Shown: positions 56,900 to 64,000 of the stretch, one piece after another
Position numbering within the stretch: the first letter of the stretch is position 1
How the letters are laid out: each line of letters opens with the position of its first letter
Assembly (NCBI RefSeq): GCF_017515565.1
Contig: NZ_JAFWFN010000030.1
Span: 52,564-116,563, forward strand
Length of the DNA: 64,000 nucleotides
Source: Halomonas sp.
GTDB lineage: Bacteria; Pseudomonadota; Gammaproteobacteria; Pseudomonadales; Halomonadaceae
Direction: 5' to 3'
The notes under the pieces: model-generated
The model's database searches: none
What the model was told of the DNA's origin: nothing
The model's input: the letters and a program-made list of their open reading frames with translations, nothing else
Made by a program: the position numbers and the translations under genes

Positions 56900-58401
56900 A
56901 CGCGGCATGGTTACCCCTTGCCACTTTGGCTACCTCTATTATTGCAGCCTTGGTAATCTTTCTTGTACCAGAGGAAGCACGACGGCTACGCACTAGCGTC
57001 AACTTAGTGGCTGCTGTCGGTAAAATTATTCTGGTGGCGTTAATGATTGGGCGGGTTTCCCAAGGCCACCTGGACACCTTTAGCTTTCAGATTATCGGCG
57101 GTATCGATTTTGTGCTGCGTGCCGATGCGCTGGGGGTAATGTTTGCTGGCCTGTCGTCGCTTTTATGGCTGTGCACCACCATCTACGCCATTGGCTACTT
57201 GGAAGGCGCAGCTAATCGGAAGCGGTTTTTTGGTTTCTTCAGCCTGTGTGTGGCCAGTACCTTGGGGATCGCGTTAGCTGGCAACCTGTTTACCTTTTTG
57301 ATTTTCTACGAAATGCTGACGCTGTCTACGTACCCGTTGGTGGTCCATGCGGGCACCGCTAAAGCGTTAGCAGCGGGGCGGGTTTATTTGCGCTACACGC
57401 TAACCGGTGGGGTAGTGTTGCTGTTGGGTGTCGTAATGCTCTACAGCTTAACGGGCGACCATTCGTTTGCGTCGGAGCAAGGGCTTTCTCCTTATCTTAA
57501 CGATCACCGTGGGCAGCTAACGCTGATATTTGCGCTGCTGGTGGGCGGGCTTGCTGTAAAGGCGGCGATGGTGCCCTTTCACGGCTGGCTGCCCAGAGCG
57601 ATGGTAGCCCCCGCCCCCGTTAGTGCGCTGCTACATGCCGTTGCGGTAGTCAAAGCCGGTGCTTTTGGCATTATGCGGATTATCTATGATCTTTACGGGA
57701 TCGAGCTGAGCGTCGAACTAGGCGTTACCACCGCGCTGGCGATCGCTGCTTCCATCACCATCATTTATGGCTCGCTGCGGGCAATTGCGCAGCATGAGCT
57801 TAAACCCCGGCTAGCGTTTTCAACCATCAGCCAAGTCTCCTACGTTGTGCTGGGGGTTAGCCTTTTTGGCCCGTTTGGCACCATTGGGGCGCTTGCCCAT
57901 CTATTGCACCAGGGGCTGATGAAAGTAACGCTGTTCTTCTGCGCGGGTAATTACGCCGAGGAGCTAGGTATTCACCGCATAGATGAAATGGACGGCGCTG
58001 GCAAACGTATGCCACTTACCAGCCTCGCGTTTTCCGTGGGGGCGCTGGGGATGATCGGGCTGCCTCCGGTGGCCGGGTTTATCACTAAGTGGTATCTGGG
58101 GGTAGGCGCGATACAAGCGCAGATGAACTGGGTGGTGGCGGTGCTAGTAGTGAGCAGTACCCTGAATGCGATTTATTTCCTGCCGATTTTGCACCGCTTG
58201 TGGTTCCGCGAGGGGCCTGCCCATGGTTACGGGGAGTGGCCAAAGGAGCAGCGCCTTGGTCGCCTGGAAACCCATGGCTGGTTGCTATGGCCTGCGGTAT
58301 TTACCGCTATGGTAAGCATTGGGGCAGGTTTGTTGGCAGGGCTGCCGTTTAGCCCACTGGACTGGGCAACGCGGGTTGCGGTCGGGGAGTATCTGCCATG
58401 A
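56896..58401 (+). CDS. Antiporter-like subunit 2 (MrpD-like)
   Basis: A 501-aa antiporter-like subunit. The TM5 glutamate is E139 (FYEMLTLSTYPLVVH) and the TM7-8 core is GLAVKAAMVPFHGWLPRAMV then SALLHAVAVVKAGAFG, typical of MrpD. DEMDGAGKRMPLTSLAFSVG and FITKWYLG near the C-terminus also match the Mrp branch. It is the most canonical Mrp subunit of the operon and overlaps both neighbours by ATGA. Confidence 0.9.
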   Translation: MNAAWLPLATLATSIIAALVIFLVPEEARRLRTSVNLVAAVGKIILVALMIGRVSQGHLDTFSFQIIGGIDFVLRADALGVMFAGLSSLLWLCTTIYAIGYLEGAANRKRFFGFFSLCVASTLGIALAGNLFTFLIFYEMLTLSTYPLVVHAGTAKALAAGRVYLRYTLTGGVVLLLGVVMLYSLTGDHSFASEQGLSPYLNDHRGQLTLIFALLVGGLAVKAAMVPFHGWLPRAMVAPAPVSALLHAVAVVKAGAFGIMRIIYDLYGIELSVELGVTTALAIAASITIIYGSLRAIAQHELKPRLAFSTISQVSYVVLGVSLFGPFGTIGALAHLLHQGLMKVTLFFCAGNYAEELGIHRIDEMDGAGKRMPLTSLAFSVGALGMIGLPPVAGFITKWYLGVGAIQAQMNWVVAVLVVSSTLNAIYFLPILHRLWFREGPAHGYGEWPKEQRLGRLETHGWLLWPAVFTAMVSIGAGLLAGLPFSPLDWATRVAVGEYLP

Positions 58402-60170
58402 TGACACTGCTCTTAATTACGGCTCTGCTTTGGCCACTTTGCATTGCGGGTAATGTGGTGTGGCAGGCCTATCGTACGCCGGTGGCAGCGCGCCACTATT
58501 TTACAGTGGTGTGGCTAACGGCTTCCTGGCCTGCGTTACTGCTGGCCTATGGCGGAGAGGCGCAGTGGGTAATTGAGGCCTGGATGCTGGGTGGTTACTG
58601 GGAGTTGAATGCGCTAAGTCGTCCGTGGCTTGTGTTTACTACCCTGCTATGGAGCTTGGCCGCGGTGCACGGGCGAGGGTATTTCGCCGCCGAACAGGCG
58701 AAGGCTCAATCGGGAGACCATGCTGCCGAGCGACGTTTGCTGCGCTTGGCACTGCTTTGGCCGCTGACATTTTTGGGCAACGTCCTTCTGATTATTGCCC
58801 AGGACATTGCCAGCTTTTACCTAGGCTTCGCGTTAATGACGTTTGCCGCTTACGCCCTCGTGGTTCACAGCGGCAGCCAAGAGGCGCGGCTGGGGGCCAA
58901 GGCGTATTTAATCTTGGCTGTGATAGGCGAAGGGTTGATTCTCGGTGGTTTTCTGTGGGCGGCAGGCACTGCGGAAACCCTGTCACTTGAGGGGGTTCGG
59001 GAAGGCATTGCTGAAGCCGACCAGGGCGTTTTTATGGCGCTTTTGCTATGGCTTGGATTTGGCGTAAAGGCGGGAGTTATTGGCCTGCATGTGTGGCTGC
59101 CGTTGGCCCATCCGGTTGCTCCAGCCCCAGCAAGTGCGGTGTTGAGTGGTGCCATGATAAAAGCGGGCCTATTAGGCTGGCTTAACGTACTGCCGTTAGG
59201 GTTTGATGGACTTTCCCCTGAGTTGATTCAACTGGGTAGCTGGATGCTGGTGGCAGGCTTGGCCGCAGCCTTTGGCGCGGCGATTTATGGGGTTTGGCAG
59301 CACCACCCTAAGGCCGTGTTAGCCTACTCCAGTATTAGCCAGATGGGCATGTTAACGGCGATGGTTGCCATGGGGCTTGTTGCGCCCGCGTTGTGGCCGC
59401 TGCTGCTGCCAGGTGTGGTGCTGTTTGCTGCCCATCATGCGCTGGCGAAGGGGGCGCTATTTATGGGAACCAGTATTAGCGAGCACATGCCCCGTTGGCC
59501 GACGCCGCTGCTGTTTGCGCTCATCGCGCTGCCTGGGGTGTCGTTAACCGGTGCGCTAGCGGCGGGGATGATCAGCAAGTGGGGGGTGAAATACGCCCTT
59601 TACGAGATGGAGTATCTCTACTTAATTATGCTGCTAACCTGGGCGGCTATAGGCACGGCAGCGCTAGTGAGTGTATGTGTATGGCGCCAATGGCAGCAGC
59701 GCCACCTGGGGGGCAGCGATGCTTTCCAGCCGGGAGCATGGCTTGTCGCGGTTATTGCCGCGCTGACGACGCCGCTATGGCTCCCGCTGCCTGAGGGCAG
59801 CGTTGTGCTGCCGCCGGTGGATGAGTGGCTGGGGATTGTATGGCCATTTCCAGTGGGTGTGCTACTGGTGGTGGTAAGCACGTATTGGCTGCGGCACTTG
59901 AGTGCCAAGAGACCGCCTGCAGGCGATTTATGGTGGCTATATAGCCTACTGGCTATAAAAGGAGTGGGCTTGGCACGGAGGATTGCGCATGAATGCAAAA
60001 AGATGAAAGCGTCATGCGTTAGCGTAGCGCTGGCAATTGAACAACACTCCATGGGACGGTTAACGCGCCTTTTATCCAGTGAAGCGTGGATGCGGCACCA
60101 TGGCAGCGGTTTGATGATGGCGTTTGCCGTCATCGTAGCGCTATTGCTGATGTGGGAGGGTCTGCGATGA
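58398..60170 (+). CDS. Antiporter-like subunit 3 (NuoL/MrpA-like, degenerate TM5)
   Basis: A 590-aa antiporter-like subunit. The TM7-8 core is kept: GFGVKAGVIGLHVWLPLAHP then SGAMIKAGLLG. The TM5 segment reads FYLGFALMTFAAYALVVH, where the aligned canonical glutamate position is A145, so the proton-channel acid is missing. The C-terminal 120 residues (from about 490) are an added membrane and amphipathic portion. It overlaps both neighbours by ATGA. A normal size for NuoL-like proteins is about 600 aa. Confidence 0.85.
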   Translation: MMTLLLITALLWPLCIAGNVVWQAYRTPVAARHYFTVVWLTASWPALLLAYGGEAQWVIEAWMLGGYWELNALSRPWLVFTTLLWSLAAVHGRGYFAAEQAKAQSGDHAAERRLLRLALLWPLTFLGNVLLIIAQDIASFYLGFALMTFAAYALVVHSGSQEARLGAKAYLILAVIGEGLILGGFLWAAGTAETLSLEGVREGIAEADQGVFMALLLWLGFGVKAGVIGLHVWLPLAHPVAPAPASAVLSGAMIKAGLLGWLNVLPLGFDGLSPELIQLGSWMLVAGLAAAFGAAIYGVWQHHPKAVLAYSSISQMGMLTAMVAMGLVAPALWPLLLPGVVLFAAHHALAKGALFMGTSISEHMPRWPTPLLFALIALPGVSLTGALAAGMISKWGVKYALYEMEYLYLIMLLTWAAIGTAALVSVCVWRQWQQRHLGGSDAFQPGAWLVAVIAALTTPLWLPLPEGSVVLPPVDEWLGIVWPFPVGVLLVVVSTYWLRHLSAKRPPAGDLWWLYSLLAIKGVGLARRIAHECKKMKASCVSVALAIEQHSMGRLTRLLSSEAWMRHHGSGLMMAFAVIVALLLMWEGLR

Positions 60171-61201
60171 GCCGTAAAGATGCCAAGCACCAAGAGCTTG
60201 AGTTGGAGCCAGCTGAACAAAAAGATTCAAGAGGCCGTGAGGCAACGACCCCTGACGATATCCCGTGCACGGGTTGGTACGATATTGTTTGGCGCGTTCT
60301 ACGTGCGGCACGGCGCGACCGTATCACGATGTTTGCTGCTGGCATCGCGTTTTATGCGCTGTTGGCGCTGTTTCCCACAATTGCGGCGGTAATTTCCCTG
60401 TGGGGCTTGATGTTCGACCCTGTTGAAGCCGGGCGCCAGCTGTATGAAATTAGCCGCTTTATGCCGCCAGACGCGGCCAACCTTATCGATCAGCAGGCCC
60501 AGGATGTGGTTGAAAGTGCGCAGTCGGGGAGTGTGATGACTGCACTGGCCGGTTTATTAACGGCCATGTATATCGCTTCTAAAGGCGTTTCTACCCTAGT
60601 CGTGGGGCTAAACGTGGTCTATGGCGAGCAGGAGAAGCGTCCTGCTCTACTGCGCATTGCCGTGTTGATATCGCTTACGTTTGGGCTGATCGTTATGACC
60701 CTCGTATCACTCGGTGTTATTGCGGTTGTCCCCATGGCAGTGGGGATGTTAGCGGTGGAGCCGCCGCTGGATAAAGTGCTGCAGTGGCTGCGCTGGCCAG
60801 CACTGCTTGTCATTATGAGTGCTTTGATCGCACTGCTATACCGCTTTGCCCCCTATCGCCGCGCCGCCAAGTGGAAGTGGTTAAGCTATGGCACGCTGTT
60901 TGCCACAACGATGTGGCTACTGGGCTCGGGTGGTTTGTCGCTGTATGTGCGCTACTTTTCGACCTTTAGCGAGCTCTACGGCTCTCTTGGTGCCGTGGTG
61001 GCGTTAATGCTGTGGTTTTGGCTCTCAGCCTTTGTTGTGCTGTTTGGGGCAGAAGTGAACTGTGAGATGGAGCGCCAGACGTATAACGATACGACGGTGG
61101 GTAAACCTCGACCGTTAGGTGAGCGCAAGGCCTTTGCCGCGGATACCGTAGGCGTTGAAAACCCTTGGAAAGGTGACCCATCGGATACCGTTGACCGCTA
61201 A
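60167..61201 (+). CDS. YihY/BrkB-family inner-membrane protein
   Basis: A 344-aa protein of the YihY/virulence factor BrkB (formerly RNase BN) family. The first 45 residues are hydrophilic and acidic, then six membrane segments with FAAGIAFYALLALFPTIAAV near 55 and SLGAVVALMLWFWLSAFVVLFGAEVN near 290, both strong family markers; the C-terminal tail is hydrophilic. The start at 60167 gives the ATGA overlap with the antiporter subunit before it and is 27 codons inside a longer open frame. Function of the family is unknown; here the coupling ties it to the antiporter module. Confidence 0.88.
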   Translation: MSRKDAKHQELELEPAEQKDSRGREATTPDDIPCTGWYDIVWRVLRAARRDRITMFAAGIAFYALLALFPTIAAVISLWGLMFDPVEAGRQLYEISRFMPPDAANLIDQQAQDVVESAQSGSVMTALAGLLTAMYIASKGVSTLVVGLNVVYGEQEKRPALLRIAVLISLTFGLIVMTLVSLGVIAVVPMAVGMLAVEPPLDKVLQWLRWPALLVIMSALIALLYRFAPYRRAAKWKWLSYGTLFATTMWLLGSGGLSLYVRYFSTFSELYGSLGAVVALMLWFWLSAFVVLFGAEVNCEMERQTYNDTTVGKPRPLGERKAFAADTVGVENPWKGDPSDTVDR

Positions 61202-61217
61202 ACATGCAGCCAGAAAA

Positions 61218-61249
61218 CAGCCCGCTGCGCTGAACTCCACAGCGGGCTG
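61218..61249. terminator. Hairpin between convergent YihY and PhoH genes
   Basis: CAGCCCGCTG and CAGCGGGCTG form a 10-bp stem around a 12-base loop, 16 bases after the YihY stop. No long T-tract follows on either side. Confidence 0.7.
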
Positions 61250-61317
61250 GGATAGAACGGTTAATGCGCCACCTAGTTGAGGCGTAATTGAGACCTAGTT
61301 GAGTGAAGATGTTGGCG

Positions 61318-62727
61318 TTATAACAGCTCTTCCGCCGCCAGTGCCAGCCGTGAGCGCTCAACACTTTTCAGGGTGATATGCCCTGCATGGGGCCAATCCC
61401 TAAAACGCTCGACCACGGCGGCCATGCCGCAGGTATTGGCGGTAAGGTAAGGGGTGTCGATTTGGCCAACGTTACCTAAACAAACAATTTTAGTATTGCG
61501 GCCAGCCCGGGTGACCAGCGATTTGAGCTGTTTGGGGGTGAAGTTCTGGGCCTCGTCGATAATCAAAAAGGTGTCATTGAGGGTGCGTCCACGCATAAAG
61601 CTGGGCGAGCGGATTTGCACTCGCGAGCCAATTAACTGCCGTGTGGCGCCGTTATCCCAGCTGGATTCGCCCTCTTCATTGCGCAGTAAGTTGTCCATGT
61701 TGTCGTGGAAAGCGCCCATCCAGGGCGTCATCTTCTCCTCTTCAGTCCCCGGTAAAAAGCCAATGTCTTCGCCCATGGGGATTGGCGCCCGAGTAAACAC
61801 GATGCGCTCAAAGTTTTTGGCATCGAGTGTTTGCTGGAAGGCCGCGGCCAGTGTCATAAACGTTTTACCGGTACCTGCATTACCGGCAATGGTGACAAGG
61901 TCTATATCCGGGTCCATCAGCAGGTTAAGGGTGAAATTCTGGCGGCTGTCATGGGCGTGGACGCCCCAAACCCCGGCATGGTGACGATAGTTGGTGAGCA
62001 GCTGCAGGCGGGCTGAAACGGGGGAGAGTTCGCGCACAATGGCTTCAAATTCAGCGCCATTTTCGCTATCCGATACCAGCATGCCCACATGCCAATGGCG
62101 GGGCATGTTGCCGTCCAGTAGGTAGAATGTGTGGTGGTCGACCCGCTCGACGGTCACATCCACATTTAGCGCTTCCCACAGCGTTGCACCATCCTGGCCT
62201 GCCGATGCGTATACCTGGGCGCCTTCAATCATGGCATCGCTATCGGAGAAAGCACGGTCGTTTAGATAGTCTTCCACCGGCACTTTTAGTGCGGCGGCTT
62301 TAACGCGTAGGTTAATATCTTTGGTGATCAGTATGACGGAGGCATCGGGGCGCTCATCCCGCAGCCGGCAAGTTTCCGCCAAAATTCGGTTATCTGGACT
62401 GTCATCTAACGCATCAAAGGTTTTTAGGTCGTTGTAACACAAAAAACGCAGGCGCCCGGACTCGCCGCTGATGCGTGGAATGGGTATGCCTTTTTGTATC
62501 TCATCAAAGGTGACTTGGTTGGTAAGGTCGGAGAGGGTACGGCTAATTTGCCGCGCCGTGCGGGCGATTTCACGAACACCGTTTTTGTGCTTGTCTAGCT
62601 CCTCAAGCACCGTCATGGGGATAACCACATCGTGCTCATCGAAATGGTAGAGCGCTGCGGGGTCATGGATAAGGACGTTAGTGTCTAGGACATAGAGCCT
62701 AGTGGCTTTTTTATCGAGTCTTACCAT
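61318..62727 (-). CDS. PIN domain/PhoH-family ATPase
   Basis: A 469-aa PhoH2-type protein. Residues about 10-140 are a PIN nuclease domain (YVLDTNVLIHDPAALYHF with the acidic residues, LEELDKHK). The PhoH ATPase has Walker A GNAGTGKT near residue 282-289 and Walker B IIDEAQNF near 395. PhoH2 proteins of this architecture act as RNA helicase-RNases. It is monocistronic and convergent with the YihY gene. Confidence 0.92.
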   Translation of the reverse strand: MVRLDKKATRLYVLDTNVLIHDPAALYHFDEHDVVIPMTVLEELDKHKNGVREIARTARQISRTLSDLTNQVTFDEIQKGIPIPRISGESGRLRFLCYNDLKTFDALDDSPDNRILAETCRLRDERPDASVILITKDINLRVKAAALKVPVEDYLNDRAFSDSDAMIEGAQVYASAGQDGATLWEALNVDVTVERVDHHTFYLLDGNMPRHWHVGMLVSDSENGAEFEAIVRELSPVSARLQLLTNYRHHAGVWGVHAHDSRQNFTLNLLMDPDIDLVTIAGNAGTGKTFMTLAAAFQQTLDAKNFERIVFTRAPIPMGEDIGFLPGTEEEKMTPWMGAFHDNMDNLLRNEEGESSWDNGATRQLIGSRVQIRSPSFMRGRTLNDTFLIIDEAQNFTPKQLKSLVTRAGRNTKIVCLGNVGQIDTPYLTANTCGMAAVVERFRDWPHAGHITLKSVERSRLALAAEELL

Positions 62728-62927
62728 CGTGGAAACTACTCCTTAGTTGACGGCAACATCGACACTGGCAGACGTACTTTACACGTAGATGACACTGCCC
62801 CTGTGTCGGTTCTCTAGCGTGTCCTTGCTCTCCTTATTTAGCACTTTTTCACAGAGTGGAAGGCATTGGCGATTTTCGCCACTGATAAATTTCAACGATT
62901 CCCCTTGGCAAATACGGTAAACACGAT

Positions 62928-63797
62928 TTAGCGGGTAGTGCCTAAGAAGCGCGTCACGCTATTCAATAGCGCTGTGGCCACCACGCCCAGGTTTTCACCT
63001 TCCACGTAGCGGTAGTAATGGCTCTCCAGGGCGAGGTCGTGGTTTAGTGCGCAAAGACGCTGCTCTTCCAGCGCTTCTTTCACCAGTGGGTAGGGCAGTA
63101 GCGCCCAGCCCGTACCGTTAATGGCTGCATCACGTATGACTTCAAACATGGTTAGCCCCAGGTAGTTAGTTGAGAACAGGGCTTCGCTGACCAGTTTGTC
63201 ACCTTGGTCATAGGTTAAGCACACCTGGGTATATTGGGCGAGGTCGTCTCGGTTAACGCTTAATAGGCGGCTTAGCGGGTGAGTGGGTGCGGCCACCAAG
63301 CACATACTAACAGGGGCAAGGTTGGAGGCATTCACCGAGGCGCCTTCAGCGGTGTAAAGGCCAAAGGCAATATCCACGGTTTGCCGCGATACAAACTGTG
63401 GGTGCTCTTGAGGGGGTAATAGGTAGACCGAGATGGCCGTTAGCGGATAGCGCTGCTTCAAGTCATGCATTACCTGCCGCCAAAAAGCTTCCGGCAGGGC
63501 GTCGTCCCTGGCAATGCACAGCTGGTTTTCGACCCCCTGCATATGCTGTTGGCAATGCTTTTTGATCCGGCTGGCGCTGGTTAGCAGCCGGTAACAGTCT
63601 GGCAGTACGCTTTCGCCCACCGCCGAGAGTTGTAGGCTATTGCCCGATCGCTCAAACAACTCGACCCCCAGGCTATCTTCTAATGCGTTTACCGCGGCGC
63701 TCAAGGTGCTGCGCTTTATGCCGGTATGGCGTGCCGCAGCAGCGAAGGAGCCATGTTCAGTAACATCAATAAACGCTTGTACCTGTTCTGCTCGCAT
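62928..63797 (-). CDS. LysR-family regulator
   Basis: A 289-aa LysR regulator. The helix-turn-helix is near residues 15-45 (EHGSFAAAARHTGIKRSTLS) and is followed by a weakly conserved effector domain. It is divergent from the partial transporter gene at 63908 with a 110-base gap, so it may control that gene. The effector is unknown. There is no downstream partner; the next gene, phoH, is 200 bases away on the same strand. Confidence 0.88.
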   Translation of the reverse strand: MRAEQVQAFIDVTEHGSFAAAARHTGIKRSTLSAAVNALEDSLGVELFERSGNSLQLSAVGESVLPDCYRLLTSASRIKKHCQQHMQGVENQLCIARDDALPEAFWRQVMHDLKQRYPLTAISVYLLPPQEHPQFVSRQTVDIAFGLYTAEGASVNASNLAPVSMCLVAAPTHPLSRLLSVNRDDLAQYTQVCLTYDQGDKLVSEALFSTNYLGLTMFEVIRDAAINGTGWALLPYPLVKEALEEQRLCALNHDLALESHYYRYVEGENLGVVATALLNSVTRFLGTTR

Positions 63798-63907
63798 GAA
63801 ATACGCCTTCTATTGAGCGCCACTTTTGTTAGCACTGAGCGATTGGTTAGCCCGTAATGTAATCATTATGATGGCGCAAAATTAAGTAAGATTTTAGGAG
63901 TAAAATC

Positions 63908-64000
63908 GTGTCCCCCTTTGTTGCCGAGCGCCGTGCGCTTAGATTTTCCGCTATTTCTGCCAGCCTGTTTGCCTTTACCGGGCTTGTGTTAGGCCTTGCC
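63908..64000 (+). CDS. Start of a membrane protein, probably a cation transporter (cut by window edge)
   Basis: Only the first 31 codons are visible: a basic start (FVAERRALRF) then a hydrophobic segment (ISASLFAFTGLVLGLA), resembling the first membrane helix of cation diffusion facilitators. The start is GTG 63908 with AGGAG seven bases upstream. The family call rests on a short stretch. Confidence 0.5.
   Translation, partial: MSPFVAERRALRFSAISASLFAFTGLVLGLA

Noticed and set aside
60086-60166. Extended start of the YihY gene
   Set aside because: The extension lies inside the previous gene in another frame; ATG 60167 keeps the ATGA overlap seen at the other three junctions.

Overview
The window looks like chromosomal DNA of a halophilic or halotolerant gammaproteobacterium, most likely of the Halomonas/Vreelandella group. 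This is inferred from the mix of protein families (BCCT osmolyte carrier, several SLC13-type anion permeases, an Mrp/complex-I-like antiporter operon, a PIN-PhoH protein) and from gammaproteobacterial-style regulation (FNR/ANR box, CRP box, TPP riboswitch). No rRNA, tRNA, insertion sequence, phage or CRISPR array was found.

Layout. 1-2879: ackA-pta on the minus strand, with pta cut by the left edge. 3015-7427: an EamA exporter, two tandem paralogous outer-membrane beta-barrel genes with nearly identical 3' flanks, a CsbD-like stress protein and a CitT-type dicarboxylate carrier. 7428-12661: an arginine deiminase operon (YfcC-type carrier, arcA, arcB, arcC) behind a well placed FNR/ANR box. 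12725-17241: GltS, a BCCT carrier and a zinc alcohol dehydrogenase. 17318-20218: tenA-thiC under a TPP riboswitch, with a Shine-Dalgarno-masking hairpin before tenA and a 9-bp tandem repeat before thiC. 20416-22089: a lone, visibly AT-rich OLD-family ATPase/TOPRIM nuclease, probably acquired and possibly defensive. 22323-27157: a YeaE-like reductase, an unknown 210-aa protein, a secreted NylB-like serine hydrolase, and an azlCD exporter operon led by a XRE-cupin regulator with a 32-bp palindromic operator. 27225-28010: a gene fragment, a 36-bp perfect palindrome and a small unknown gene behind a 15-bp repeat array. 28165-37666: a very large cyclic beta-1,2-glucan synthase preceded by a Crp/Fnr regulator. 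37667-38285: a decayed region with an ORF remnant. 38286-47110: an SLC13 symporter, sbcDC, pgpA, a succinate-semialdehyde-type dehydrogenase and an exported MsrA. 47216-51465: a likely 3-hydroxypropionate catabolic cluster (LysR regulator divergent from mmsA and a GMC oxidoreductase). 51664-54637: a cold-shock protein, a third SLC13-type permease under a perfect CRP box, and a carboxylesterase. 54714-61201: five genes joined by four ATGA overlaps encode an Mrp/complex-I-like membrane module without recognisable E, F or G subunits and end in a YihY/BrkB protein. 61318-64000: PIN-PhoH ATPase, a LysR regulator, and the start of a probable cation transporter.

How the genes work together. arcABC with its carrier would convert arginine to ornithine, CO2, ammonia and ATP when oxygen is low, and ackA-pta would make ATP from acetyl-CoA. 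tenA-thiC supplies the thiamine pyrimidine under TPP feedback. mmsA and the GMC enzyme form a short alcohol-to-aldehyde-to-acyl-CoA route. The best candidate for an undescribed system is the 54714-61201 operon: three antiporter-like subunits, one of which has alanine where the conserved TM5 glutamate should be, are coupled to a fused MbhD/MrpC-like subunit and a YihY protein.
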